From positions 4,464,001 through 4,528,000 of the forward strand of contig NZ_AP022574.1 in NCBI RefSeq assembly GCF_010729305.1: a stretch of 64,000 nt of DNA. The letters are read 5' to 3'. Below are positions 43,452-51,889 of the stretch, piece by piece. Position 1 is the stretch's first letter; every line of letters begins with the position of its first letter. Both the position numbers and the translations under genes were made by a program. Source of the DNA: Mycolicibacterium psychrotolerans (GTDB taxonomy: Bacteria; Actinomycetota; Actinomycetes; Mycobacteriales; Mycobacteriaceae). Under the pieces are notes generated by a model. That model did no database searches. It was not told the DNA's origin and saw only the letters and a program-made list of their open reading frames with translations.

Positions 43452-44036
43452 ATGATGGACAACGCACGACGAGTAGCCGGCATCGGCTTCGCCGCGGCGA
43501 CCGCCGCCGGGCTGATCCTGGCCACCGCCCCGATCGCGGGAGCACAGCCCGCAGGCCCGGGGTGCGCGGCCTACGCTGCACAGGTGCCCACCGGACCTGG
43601 TTCGGTACAGGGCATGTCGATGGCGCCGGTCGCCGAAGCGGCGTCGAACAACCCGCTGCTCAAGACGCTCACCGCGGCCGTCTCGGGTCAGCTCAACCCG
43701 CAGGTGAATCTCGTCGACACGCTCAACGGTGGCGAGTTCACCGTCTTCGCCCCGACCGACGAGGCGTTCGCCAAGATCGACCCGGCGACGATCGACAAGC
43801 TGAAGACCGACGCCCCGCTGCTGACGAACATCCTGACCTACCACGTGGTTCCGGGACAGGCGGATCCGACGAAGGTCGTGGGCACCCACAAGACGGTGCA
43901 GGGCGCCGATCTGACGGTGACGGGCACCCCCGATCACCTGATGGTCAACAACGCATCGGTGGTGTGCGGTGGAGTGAAGACCGCCAACGCGACCGTGTAC
44001 CTGATCGACACGGTGCTGATGCCGCCGGCGGCCTGA
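43452..44036 (+). CDS. mpt70: Secreted fasciclin-domain protein MPT70
   Basis: 194 residues; MPT70 is about 193. A cleavable signal peptide ending near AGA-QP replaces the lipobox, so the protein is secreted. The FAS1 domain is almost the same as that of the upstream protein (NLVDTLNGGEFTVFAPTDEA). ATG 43452 or the next ATG at 43455 may be used; GAGGAGAG lies upstream. Only 61 bp separate it from mpt83, with no clear promoter, so co-transcription is likely. The dipZ gene found between the two in M. tuberculosis is missing here. Confidence 0.92.
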   Translation: MMDNARRVAGIGFAAATAAGLILATAPIAGAQPAGPGCAAYAAQVPTGPGSVQGMSMAPVAEAASNNPLLKTLTAAVSGQLNPQVNLVDTLNGGEFTVFAPTDEAFAKIDPATIDKLKTDAPLLTNILTYHVVPGQADPTKVVGTHKTVQGADLTVTGTPDHLMVNNASVVCGGVKTANATVYLIDTVLMPPAA

Positions 44037-44056
44037 CCGCCGCTCTGGACAGAGGG

Positions 44057-44090
44057 TCCCCCGCCTAATCCCCCCGACCGGGCGGGGGAT
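44057..44090 (+). terminator. Terminator hairpin after mpt70
   Basis: TCCCCCGCC at 44057-44065 pairs with GGCGGGGGA at 44081-44089, and an alternative inner stem ATCCCCC / GGGGGAT (44069-44075 and 44084-44090) competes. It starts 20 bases after the mpt70 stop. No T-run. Confidence 0.55.
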
Positions 44091-44175
44091 CCTCGTCGGC
44101 CGTTGCACAAGCCGTCATCATTCCGTCCGCAGTTCACCTGTTTCTCCTTCCGGTTTCCGGGGCAGCATCATTCCC

Positions 44176-45519
44176 ATGACCGCCGTGATGTGGTTCCGCC
44201 GCGACCTGCGGCTCGACGATCTGCCCGCCCTCCTGGCCGCCGCCCGCGACGACGGAGCCGACGGCGAGGTGCTCGCCTGCTATGTGCTCGACCCGCGGCT
44301 CGAGGCCTCGTCGGGGCCGCGTCGGCTGCGCTACCTCTACGACGCGCTGCGTGATCTCCAGGAACGCCTCGACGGTCGGCTGCTGATCACCCGCGGCGAC
44401 CCGGCATCCCGAATCCCGTTACTGGCCAACGCCGTAGACGCGCACGCCGTGCACGTATCCGACGACTTCACCCCGTTCGGCCGGCGTCGCGACGACCAGG
44501 TGCGCGAGGCCCTCGGCGACATCGATCTCGTCGCGACCGGCTCCCCGTATCTGGTCTCCCCCGGTCGGGTCACCAAGCCCGACGGCAGCCCGTACAAGGT
44601 GTTCACGCCGTTCTTCTCCGCCTGGCGCAAGCACGGCTGGCGGCCGCCGGCGGAATCCGGACCCGACTGCGCCCGGTGGGTCGACCCGTCCGGTGTCCGT
44701 GGTGCCGACCCCGTCGACATCCCCGACGTCGGCGTCGAGCTCGAGGTGCCCGCCGGTGAGCAGGCCGCGCGCGGTCAGTGGAAGCAGTTCCTCGCCGACG
44801 GGGTGGCCGGCTACGCCGATGACCGCAATCGGCCGGACCTGGCTGCGACGAGCAAGATGTCGGCACACCTGAAGTTCGGTGCGATCCATCCGCGCACGAT
44901 GGCGGCAGACCTGCGACGCGGCACCGGAGAGACGGCCTACCTGCGCGAGTTGGGGTTCCGCGACTTCTACGCCTCGGTGCTGTACGCATGGCCGCGCAGC
45001 GTGTGGTGGAACTTCAACAGCGCGTTCGACGCAATCGAGGTGGATGAGGGCGAGGACGCCGAGAAGGCATTCGAGGCGTGGAAGGCAGGCCGGACGGGTT
45101 TCCCGATCGTCGACGCCGGAATGCGCCAACTCGCCGCAACGGGATTCATGCACAACCGGGTGCGGATGATCGTGGCCTCGTTCCTGGTCAAGGATCTGCA
45201 CCTGCCGTGGCAGTGGGGCGCCCGCTGGTTCCTCGACCAACTCGTCGACGGGGACATGGCCAACAATCAGCACGGCTGGCAGTGGGCTGCCGGCTGTGGC
45301 ACCGACGCGGCGCCCTACTTCCGGGTCTTCAACCCCACCACCCAGGGCACCAAGTTCGATCCGTCCGGCGAGTACATCCGGCGCTGGGTGCCCGAACTCG
45401 CCGGCGTGCCCGACGTCCACAAACTCGACGGGCACCGACCGGAGGACTACCCGGAGCCGATCGTCGACCACGGCCAGGAACGCGCCGAGGCGCTGCGCCG
45501 CTACAACAGCCTGGGTTGA
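44176..45519 (+). CDS. phr: Deoxyribodipyrimidine photolyase
   Basis: 447 residues. It splits UV-made cyclobutane pyrimidine dimers with blue light. N-terminal antenna domain (VMWFRRDLRLDDLPALLAA), then the helical FAD domain with TSKMSAHLKFGAIHPR and the signature WQWAAGCGTDAAPYFRVFNP. M. tuberculosis lacks this gene as far as I recall, and its presence suits a sun-exposed environmental or pigmented species. Preceded by a 139-bp gap with the mpt70 terminator; no clear promoter motif. Confidence 0.93.
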   Translation: MTAVMWFRRDLRLDDLPALLAAARDDGADGEVLACYVLDPRLEASSGPRRLRYLYDALRDLQERLDGRLLITRGDPASRIPLLANAVDAHAVHVSDDFTPFGRRRDDQVREALGDIDLVATGSPYLVSPGRVTKPDGSPYKVFTPFFSAWRKHGWRPPAESGPDCARWVDPSGVRGADPVDIPDVGVELEVPAGEQAARGQWKQFLADGVAGYADDRNRPDLAATSKMSAHLKFGAIHPRTMAADLRRGTGETAYLRELGFRDFYASVLYAWPRSVWWNFNSAFDAIEVDEGEDAEKAFEAWKAGRTGFPIVDAGMRQLAATGFMHNRVRMIVASFLVKDLHLPWQWGARWFLDQLVDGDMANNQHGWQWAAGCGTDAAPYFRVFNPTTQGTKFDPSGEYIRRWVPELAGVPDVHKLDGHRPEDYPEPIVDHGQERAEALRRYNSLG

Positions 45520-45526
45520 CGCCGGC

Positions 45527-46375
45527 TCACTTGAGGAGCAGCCCCGCATCCACCGGCAGCGCCACGCCGGTGATGTAACGCCCTGTCGGCGCGCACAGGA
45601 ACATCACCGCGTCGGTCACGCTGCCCGGCTCCATCATCGGCAGGGTCATCAGCGGCCGCTGCGACTCCCCGAACGACGGGTGCTCGGCGACGAAGCCGGC
45701 CATCGCCTCGTTGATCACCATCGGGGTCGCGACACCGCCGGGGTGCACCGAGTTGACGCGGATGTTGCGGGCGGCCAGCGACGTGGCGAAGTGCCGCATC
45801 AGGCCGACGACACCGTGCTTGGCGGCGGTGTAGCCGGCCGCGCCATGGGTCATGCTGTCGAAATCGGTGCTGACGGACTTGAATCCGGCGGCCGAACTGG
45901 TGAGGACGATCGCGCCGCCGTCGGGGTTGCGCAGCAGCGCCGGCAGCGCGGCGTCGACGGTGAAGTAGACGCCGTTGAGCAGCACGGCCACCGCGTCGGT
46001 GTACGCGGTGATGTCGCGTCCCTGCGCGCCGGACGCGGGCAGGATGCCCGCGTTGGCGAGCACGAAGTCGAGCCGCCCGAACTCGGCGAGTCCCCGGTCC
46101 ACGACCGCGGCGAGCCGGTCGCGGTCGCGGACGTCTGCGTGCTCTGCCACGATGCGACGGCCGGTCTTCTCGACCAGCCGCACCGACTCCTCGAGGTCCT
46201 CCGGGGTGGCCATCGGGTAGGCGACGCTGTCGAGTTGTCCACACAGGTCGACCGCGATGACGTCAGCCCCCGCTTCGGCGAAGCGGACAGCGTGCTCGCG
46301 GCCCTGCCCGCGCGCGGCGCCCGTAACGAAGACCACCTTGCCGGCGAAGAGTCCGTCGGCCTGCTGCGCTGCCAT
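45527..46375 (-). CDS. Mycofactocin-coupled SDR-family oxidoreductase
   Basis: 282 residues from ATG 46375. NAD site TGAARGQGREHAVRFAEAGA and catalytic YTAAK. The insertion after the second strand (VDLCGQLDSVAYPMATPEDL, then VEKTGRRIVAEHADVRD) marks the mycofactocin-dependent SDR subfamily, in which NAD is held tightly and electrons go to mycofactocin. Substrate probably an alcohol or terpenoid/steroid. Convergent with phr, eight bases apart; divergent from the small DUF2631 gene. Confidence 0.86.
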   Translation of the reverse strand: MAAQQADGLFAGKVVFVTGAARGQGREHAVRFAEAGADVIAVDLCGQLDSVAYPMATPEDLEESVRLVEKTGRRIVAEHADVRDRDRLAAVVDRGLAEFGRLDFVLANAGILPASGAQGRDITAYTDAVAVLLNGVYFTVDAALPALLRNPDGGAIVLTSSAAGFKSVSTDFDSMTHGAAGYTAAKHGVVGLMRHFATSLAARNIRVNSVHPGGVATPMVINEAMAGFVAEHPSFGESQRPLMTLPMMEPGSVTDAVMFLCAPTGRYITGVALPVDAGLLLK

Positions 46376-46435
46376 GACCGGCCAGCCTACGGCCTGTGTC
46401 AGAATGGCCCCAACAACGAGACCGGAGGAGCAGCT

Positions 46436-46690
46436 GTGGCAAGCACCGAGGTGGAGCGACACACGGGTGTCGACGTCGAGGACGTGCCGTCCGCTGGGTG
46501 GGGCTGGTCCAAGGAGAATCCGCGGCTGCAGCAGGTCGGTGGCATCCTCGCCGCGGTGTTCCTGCTTCTGATGATGCACGGCAACCATCAGGGTCACGTC
46601 GAGGACTGGTTCCTCCTGGCCGGCGCCCTCCTGCTGCTCGGCTTCGTGGCACGCAGCGTCTATCTCGGCCGCAACCGCGACACCCGCTAG
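46436..46690 (+). CDS. Small membrane protein, DUF2631-like
   Basis: 84 residues from GTG 46436 with GGAGGAG at 46424-46430. Two membrane helices (GGILAAVFLLLMM near 36-48 and WFLLAGALLLLGFVA near 57-71) follow a polar N-terminus with VDVEDVPSAGWGWS. In M. tuberculosis the protein Rv2876 in the same neighbourhood (after mpt70) has this design. Function unknown. Confidence 0.78.
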   Translation: MASTEVERHTGVDVEDVPSAGWGWSKENPRLQQVGGILAAVFLLLMMHGNHQGHVEDWFLLAGALLLLGFVARSVYLGRNRDTR

Positions 46691-46694
46691 CGAC

Positions 46695-47228
46695 TCACAC
46701 CGGACAGAGCAGGCGTAACGCCGGCGAGCGCACCCGGTACAGCGCCTCCGCGTCCTCGCCGCGCGGCGCCCGGCCAGCGGCCGTCAGCGCGTGCCCCTTG
46801 AATGCCCGCGCCGCGGCACTGACCGGATGCGTGATCGGTTCGAGACCCTGCCCGGGCCCGGCCTGCGCCGGCCGGCCCCACGCCAGGATCTCGACGACGC
46901 CGCCGCGGGCGATGCGCGCCAGTTCGTGGCGCAGCCGCGCGTCGTGGGCCAGCAGATCCGGCGCGACCGCCACCACCGCCCCCGGCGTCAGCGCCCGCAG
47001 CGCCGTCGCGATGTCGACGGCCGCCGCCGTGCCGGTGGTGCCGAGGATGGCCAGCGACCGGGACGTCTCGCAGCCCGTCGCGACCACCGTCACGTCCCAA
47101 CCGGCGCGCGCCCGGTCGCACAGGAAACCGCCCGCGGCCTCGACGAGGTCGCCGACGTCGGTACCCAGAACCAGTAGCCGATGCCGGCACCAGCCGTCGG
47201 ATCTCGCCGGGAACGTGCGCGCGCTCAT
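46695..47228 (-). CDS. Conserved hypothetical protein
   Basis: 177 residues. No family recognised. An alternating alpha/beta pattern (WDVTVVATGCETSRSLAILG, AVVAVAPDLLAHDARL, GGVVEILAWGRP) suggests a Rossmann-like or flavodoxin-like fold without an obvious nucleotide motif. No signal peptide or helix in the membrane. It ends four bases from the convergent DUF2631 gene. Coding is supported by codon-position GC bias and lack of a better frame, not by homology. Confidence 0.6.
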   Translation of the reverse strand: MSARTFPARSDGWCRHRLLVLGTDVGDLVEAAGGFLCDRARAGWDVTVVATGCETSRSLAILGTTGTAAAVDIATALRALTPGAVVAVAPDLLAHDARLRHELARIARGGVVEILAWGRPAQAGPGQGLEPITHPVSAAARAFKGHALTAAGRAPRGEDAEALYRVRSPALRLLCPV

Positions 47229-47241
47229 CCCACACAGGGTG

Positions 47242-47259
47242 ACACTTCTTCACACTTCT
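47242..47259 (-). promoter_or_regulatory. Direct repeats ACACTTCT upstream of the hypothetical gene
   Basis: ACACTTCT occurs at 47242-47249 and 47252-47259, one helical turn apart, 14-31 bp upstream of the start at 47228. A protein bound on one face of the helix could use them. No known regulator is named by this sequence. Confidence 0.3.
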
Positions 47260-47341
47260 GTAAAGCTACTTCTGGCCGCGCGCCCTCCTCACCACGTCCT
47301 GGCCGCCGCGAAAGGGGGCGCGGAACAACGCTTCTGACCTC

Positions 47342-48772
47342 TCAAACCGCCACGGCCGGCGGAAGGGCGCTGTCGACCGGCGTCAGGTCGGCGGACAGCC
47401 CCGCCGCGGTGCGGATGTCGATAAACGACTCGATCAGCGCATCCGTGGCCTCGTGCGGGTCGTCCAGCGTGCGGTCGTCGGTGAGCACCGAGATGGCCAG
47501 CTGGTCGACGTAGCTCCACACCGTGATGTTCATACCGCTGCCCGCGACGATCGGGCCCACCGAGTAGATCTCGTTGACCGTCGCCCCGTGGATCAGCCCG
47601 CGCTCGCGGGGTCCGGGCACGTTGGAGATGGTCAGGTTCATCACCATCGCGGACTCGACTCGCCGTGCCTGCTGACGGAAGATGCGCGGCGTCGCTGCCG
47701 GCGGCAGATACGACAGCCAGGACGGCAGCAGGGTCGGCCCGAGCAGCTGGTGATTCTCCTTGGCGATGGCCGTCGCCATGGCGGTCAGCCGGACCCGTTC
47801 GAGCGGGTCGGCGACGTGGACGGGCAGCGACGGTGTGATGTAGGTGAACTCGTTGCCCATCAGCCGCTGCGGTGAGGTGTCGACCGAGACCGGGACCCCG
47901 GCGATGAGCGGCGCGTCGGCGGCCCCGTCGTACCGCAACTGCAGCTGGCGCAGAGCGCCTGCCGCCGTCGCGAGCACGATGTCGTTGAGGGTGACACCGA
48001 GGTGGCGTGCCGTCTCTTTGACGTCGGCCAGTGCCAGCGGCGCGGTGGCGAACCGCCGACCGGGCGAGACCACGTGGTTGATGAACGTCGGCGGCGGGGC
48101 GAAGTTGCGCGCCAGGTCGGGATTCGGGCCGCGCTCGCGTGCGCTGCGACGGACCCGTGCGACCCCGGCGGCGGTGTCGCGCAGTAGTCGGGGCAGCTTG
48201 CGCAACCCCATCAGGTGATCGCGACCGGCGGCCTTGAGCAGGTTGATCGGCGCCTGCGAATCCGGGGGCGCCTCAGCGAGAGCTCCCCCGACCTCCGGGT
48301 CTCGCGCGCCGATCGCCATCGCCATCTGATTGGCCGACGCCATACCATCGGCGAGCACGTGGTGCACCTTGTGGATGACCGCGATCCGGTTGTCCGACAA
48401 GCCTTCTGCGACGTACATCTCCCACAGCGGGCGACTGCGATCCAGCGGTGTGCCGGCGATCTCGCCGATCAGCTCGTCGAGCTCGCGCCGTCCACCCGGT
48501 GCCCGCACCTGGGCCCGGCGCAGATGGTAGTCGACGTCGATCTCAGCGTTCTGGACCCACATCGGGTGATGCAGCTTGAGCGGGATGTCGACGAGTTGGC
48601 AGCGCAACGGCGCCAGCGCATGCAGGCGCGGCAGCGCGAGGGTGCGGAACAGGTCGAAGTCGTACCCGTCGATTCCAGAGACGTCGAGCACGCCGATCTT
48701 GAGCGTGTGCATATGGATCTCCGGTGTCTCGCTGTACAACATCATCGCGTCCACGCCGTTGAGCCGCTTCAT
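47342..48772 (-). CDS. Wax ester synthase/diacylglycerol acyltransferase (WS/DGAT)
   Basis: 476 residues. It forms triacylglycerols or wax esters from acyl-CoA and diacylglycerol or alcohols. The acyltransferase motif HHVLADG near residues 138-144 is intact, and N-terminal MKRLNGVDAMMLYSETPEIHMHT is typical. The C-terminal WS/DGAT domain (about 320-465) has NLTISNVPGPRE. Mycobacteria have many paralogues (Tgs family); which one this is cannot be told. It stands alone in its orientation. Confidence 0.92.
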   Translation of the reverse strand: MKRLNGVDAMMLYSETPEIHMHTLKIGVLDVSGIDGYDFDLFRTLALPRLHALAPLRCQLVDIPLKLHHPMWVQNAEIDVDYHLRRAQVRAPGGRRELDELIGEIAGTPLDRSRPLWEMYVAEGLSDNRIAVIHKVHHVLADGMASANQMAMAIGARDPEVGGALAEAPPDSQAPINLLKAAGRDHLMGLRKLPRLLRDTAAGVARVRRSARERGPNPDLARNFAPPPTFINHVVSPGRRFATAPLALADVKETARHLGVTLNDIVLATAAGALRQLQLRYDGAADAPLIAGVPVSVDTSPQRLMGNEFTYITPSLPVHVADPLERVRLTAMATAIAKENHQLLGPTLLPSWLSYLPPAATPRIFRQQARRVESAMVMNLTISNVPGPRERGLIHGATVNEIYSVGPIVAGSGMNITVWSYVDQLAISVLTDDRTLDDPHEATDALIESFIDIRTAAGLSADLTPVDSALPPAVAV

Positions 48773-48842
48773 CGATCACCCCGTTCGTCGACACCCTTGG
48801 TACCCATTTCACCTGTTCTGCGCACCCCGTGGTGTGCGTTTG

Positions 48843-48848
48843 TACACT
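48843..48848 (+). promoter_or_regulatory. -10 element TACACT, leaderless DUF427 promoter
   Basis: TGTACACT is followed by seven bases and then ATG 48856, without a ribosome site. The spacing fits a transcript that begins at the start codon. Confidence 0.45.
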
Positions 48849-48855
48849 GCCGGGC

Positions 48856-49554
48856 ATGAGCCTGGTCGCCGGCCGCGGTCCCCTCACCGCCGACCGCGCG
48901 GGTCGCTTCGTCCCCCCGCTGTCCGGGGACCTCGTCTACATCGAGCCGCATCCGCGGCGGGTGCAGGCAATCCGCAACGGGCACACCGTGATCGACACCG
49001 AGCGCGCGCAGATGGTGCACCGCCGCGGCCAGCCGCTGCGCTATGCCTTCCCCGCCGAGGACGTCGGGAACCTGAGCGCCGACGCGGTACCGGAGGCGCC
49101 GGGATTCGTCGTCGTGCCCTGGGCAGCGGTGGACACGTGGGTCGAGGAGGGGCGCACTCTGGTGCACTATCCGCCCAATCCGTACCACCGGGTGGACTGC
49201 CGGCCCACCACCCGCCTGCTGCGGGTCGAACTCGCAGGCACCACGCTCGTCGACACCGACGACACCGTGATCGTCTTCGAGACCTCGCTGGCGCCCCGCC
49301 TGTACGTGCGGCCCGCCCTGGTGCGCACCGGCGTGCTGCGCCCATCCGCCACCACGAGCTACTGCAACTACAAGGGCCACGCGACCTACTGGAGCGCCGT
49401 GGTCGGCGATGTGGTGGTCGACGACATCGCGTGGAGCTACGAGGAGCCCCTTCCGGAGAGCTCGCCGATCGCCTGCATGCTCAGCTTCGACGACGCGCTC
49501 GCGGACGTCACCGCCCACCTGCCCGCTGAACCCACGGTTGCGCATCCGTTCTAA
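48856..49554 (+). CDS. DUF427-domain protein
   Basis: 232 residues from ATG 48856. Two DUF427 repeats: about residues 15-100 and 110-215, the second with TTSYCNYKGHATYWSAVVG, close to the family signature. DUF427 proteins are cytosolic, small beta-barrels of unknown role, frequent in actinobacteria. It is followed ten bases on by the SRPBCC gene. Confidence 0.85.
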   Translation: MSLVAGRGPLTADRAGRFVPPLSGDLVYIEPHPRRVQAIRNGHTVIDTERAQMVHRRGQPLRYAFPAEDVGNLSADAVPEAPGFVVVPWAAVDTWVEEGRTLVHYPPNPYHRVDCRPTTRLLRVELAGTTLVDTDDTVIVFETSLAPRLYVRPALVRTGVLRPSATTSYCNYKGHATYWSAVVGDVVVDDIAWSYEEPLPESSPIACMLSFDDALADVTAHLPAEPTVAHPF

Positions 49555-49557
49555 AGT
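49552..49557 (+). promoter_or_regulatory. -10 element TAAAGT overlapping the DUF427 stop
   Basis: The TAA stop of the DUF427 gene forms the first half of TAAAGT; seven bases later comes ATG 49565. This gives a possible leaderless promoter for the SRPBCC gene inside the end of the gene before it. Confidence 0.4.
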
Positions 49558-49564
49558 CAGCGCC

Positions 49565-50053
49565 ATGCCACGATGGTTCGCGCTGGAACCCGCCGACGCC
49601 GGTCTCTTCGACTCGGCGCCGCATGTGTTCCGCTACGAGAAGCACTACGACGCCGATCCCGCGCAGGTCTGGGAGTCGCTGCAGTCGGATGAATCCCTGT
49701 CGGCGTGGGGGTCGACGGTGAGTTCACTGACCTGGACATCGCCCCGGCCGTTCGGGATCGGCACCACCCGGACGGTCGGGCTCGGGCCGGCGCAGGTGCA
49801 CGAGCGGTTCTTCCGCTGGGAAGAGGGCTCGGGCTACGGATTCTACGTCTACGAAGCCAACGCCCCGCTGTTCCGGCGCTTCGCCGAGGACTACCGCGTG
49901 GAACCGGACGGCACCGGCACGAAGTTCACCTGGCTGGTCGCCATCGAACCGGTCGGCGCGATGCGACTGCCGTTCCGGCTGCTCGCCCCGCTCGTCAAGG
50001 CCGGTTTCGGCCGGATGGCCTCTGACGGGACGAAATATTTCGCCGCCCGGTAG
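49565..50053 (+). CDS. SRPBCC-family protein (polyketide cyclase-like)
   Basis: 162 residues, one START/SRPBCC ligand-binding domain: YEKHYDADPAQVWESL near residues 24-39, and the long C-terminal helix PFRLLAPLVKAGFGRM. Members bind hydrophobic molecules or act as cyclases; here the ligand is unknown. No ribosome site is seen before the ATG. The thioesterase II gene begins very near its end. Confidence 0.83.
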   Translation: MPRWFALEPADAGLFDSAPHVFRYEKHYDADPAQVWESLQSDESLSAWGSTVSSLTWTSPRPFGIGTTRTVGLGPAQVHERFFRWEEGSGYGFYVYEANAPLFRRFAEDYRVEPDGTGTKFTWLVAIEPVGAMRLPFRLLAPLVKAGFGRMASDGTKYFAAR

Positions 50054-50108
50054 CTGGATCGCGCAGCTGCTGGACTTCGATCGCCGCGACGACGACACCT
50101 TCGTCACG

Positions 50109-50831
50109 GTGCAGCCCGCGGCGGGTCCCGGTCCCCGCCTGTTCGGCGGTCTGATCGCGGCTCAGGCGCTCGGCGCGGCCGGTGCCACCGTCGGCCCGGG
50201 CAAGCTTCCGCAGTCGCTGCACCTGTACTTCGTCCGCGGCGGCCGCTACGGCGAGGAGGTCGAGTTCCAGGTCGAGCGCACCCGCGATGGCCGGTCCTTC
50301 GACACCCGCCGCGTCACCGCGGTCCAGCACGGCGCCGTCATCCTCGAGATGATCGCGTCGTTCCACGTGGCGGAACCAGGACCGGACCAGCAGCCGTCGG
50401 CCGTTCCGTCTCTGCCCTTGGAGCAAGCACGGGCCAAGGCGCCCGGGATCGAGTACGCGAACAGGTTCGAGATCCGCACCCGTCCCGACGACGACTCCTG
50501 GTTCGCGGTGCCGCCGTTCTGGATTCGCACCTGTGCCGAGATCGAGGACGATCCGCTGTTCCAGGCGTGCGCGCTGACGTTCCTGTCCGATTTCGGTCCT
50601 GTTCCGGTCGCCCGGCCCGCCGGTGCGCCGCTGACGCCCGGCGGCGCCTACGCCGCCAGCCTGGACCACTCCGTGTGGTTCCATCGTCGGTTCGTCCCGC
50701 ACGCATGGCACCGCTACGAGGTGGAGCAGCGCAACCACAACGACTCCCGCGGACTGGTTCTCGGGTCGCTGTTCGACCTCGACGGCGTCCTGGTGGCCAC
50801 CACCACCCAGGAGGCGCTGTGGCGCCAGTAG
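50109..50831 (+). CDS. Acyl-CoA thioesterase II (TesB-like), start uncertain
   Basis: 240 residues from GTG 50109, with a double hotdog fold: GPRLFGGLIAAQALGAA at the start of the first, and LDHSVWFHRR ... SRGLVLGSLFDLDGVLVAT in the second. However, the same frame upstream reads WIAQLLDFDRRDDDTFVTV, which is the expected TesB N-terminus. The true start therefore lies before 50064, but only CTG 50022 or ATT 50037 are available, both unusual. It would then overlap or abut the SRPBCC gene. It hydrolyses acyl-CoA; chain preference unknown. Confidence 0.82.
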   Translation: MQPAAGPGPRLFGGLIAAQALGAAGATVGPGKLPQSLHLYFVRGGRYGEEVEFQVERTRDGRSFDTRRVTAVQHGAVILEMIASFHVAEPGPDQQPSAVPSLPLEQARAKAPGIEYANRFEIRTRPDDDSWFAVPPFWIRTCAEIEDDPLFQACALTFLSDFGPVPVARPAGAPLTPGGAYAASLDHSVWFHRRFVPHAWHRYEVEQRNHNDSRGLVLGSLFDLDGVLVATTTQEALWRQ

Positions 50832-50863
50832 CCGAAGCGGCTCCGGGGCGACGACGCCTTCGG

Positions 50864-50869
50864 TAGGTT
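50864..50869 (+). promoter_or_regulatory. -10 element TAGGTT, leaderless reductase promoter
   Basis: TAGGTT, then six bases, then GTG 50876. No ribosome site. The arrangement fits a leaderless transcript of the MDR-family gene. Confidence 0.45.
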
Positions 50870-50875
50870 CGCCGT

Positions 50876-51886
50876 GTGCCGACTCTGACCAACCGCCAGA
50901 TCGTCTTGCGCCGACGCCCATACGGCCTGGTCGCGCCGGAGGACACCGAACTGGTGACGACGACGGCACCGGAACCGGCCGACGGGGAGGCGCTGGTGCG
51001 CACCACCTACGTCGGTATCGACGCGGCCGCCAGGACGTGGCTCGACGACCAGCCCGGCTACCTGCCACCGGTGCAGATCGGCGAGGTGATCCGCGCCGCC
51101 GGTATCGGCGAGGTGGTCGAATCCCGTTGTGCTGCGTACAGTGTCGGCGACGTGGTGACCACCCTGACCGGGTTCCAGGAGTACACCATCGTCCGGGACG
51201 ATCTCTTCACCACGCCGGTACCGGGGCCTGGCGACCAGGTCGACCAGCGCGCGGTGATGTCGATCTACGGCCCCACCGGCGCCACCGCCTATTTCGGGAT
51301 GACCGGCATCGGCAAGCCCCAGCCGGGTGAGACGGTGGTCGTGTCGGCGGCCGGCGGGGCGACGGGTTCAGTGGCGGGTCAGATCGCCCGGATCGCGGGT
51401 GCGCGGGTGGTCGGCATCGCGGGCGGGCCGCACAAATGCCGCGCTGTGGTCGAGGATTTCGGGTTCGATGCGTGCATCGACTACCGGGGTGACGACCTAC
51501 CGGCCGCGCTCAAGACGCACTGCCCACGGGGCGTCGACGTGTACTTCGACAACGTCGGCGGACCGATCCTCGACGCGGTGCTCGGCAGGTTGGCCCACAA
51601 GGCGCGGGTGGTGCTGTGCGGGGTGATCTCCAGCTACCTCACCGGCGAGCATCCCGGTCCGGCCAACTACGTCAACCTGCTCGCCAAGACCGCACTGATG
51701 CAGGGGTTCAACGCCCTCGACGAGTGGGGCCGCTTCGACGAGGCGTTCACCGCGTTACGCCGGTGGGACGAGGAGGGCCTGCTGGTGCACCGCGAGCACA
51801 TCTTCCACGGCATCGAATCCTGCGTCGACGCTCTCAACGGCCTGTTCACCGGCGCCAACATCGGCAAGACGCTCGTCCGGCTCTGA
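50876..51886 (+). CDS. NADP-dependent MDR-family oxidoreductase (CurA/YncB-like)
   Basis: 336 residues from GTG 50876. Zinc-free medium-chain reductase of the leukotriene B4 12-hydroxydehydrogenase group: PTGATAYFGMTGIGKPQPGE and the Rossmann motif AAGGATGSVAGQIA. It reduces alkenals or enones with NADPH. It follows the thioesterase gene by 44 bp and converges with an LLM gene three bases away. Confidence 0.9.
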   Translation: MPTLTNRQIVLRRRPYGLVAPEDTELVTTTAPEPADGEALVRTTYVGIDAAARTWLDDQPGYLPPVQIGEVIRAAGIGEVVESRCAAYSVGDVVTTLTGFQEYTIVRDDLFTTPVPGPGDQVDQRAVMSIYGPTGATAYFGMTGIGKPQPGETVVVSAAGGATGSVAGQIARIAGARVVGIAGGPHKCRAVVEDFGFDACIDYRGDDLPAALKTHCPRGVDVYFDNVGGPILDAVLGRLAHKARVVLCGVISSYLTGEHPGPANYVNLLAKTALMQGFNALDEWGRFDEAFTALRRWDEEGLLVHREHIFHGIESCVDALNGLFTGANIGKTLVRL

Positions 51887-51889
51887 GGA

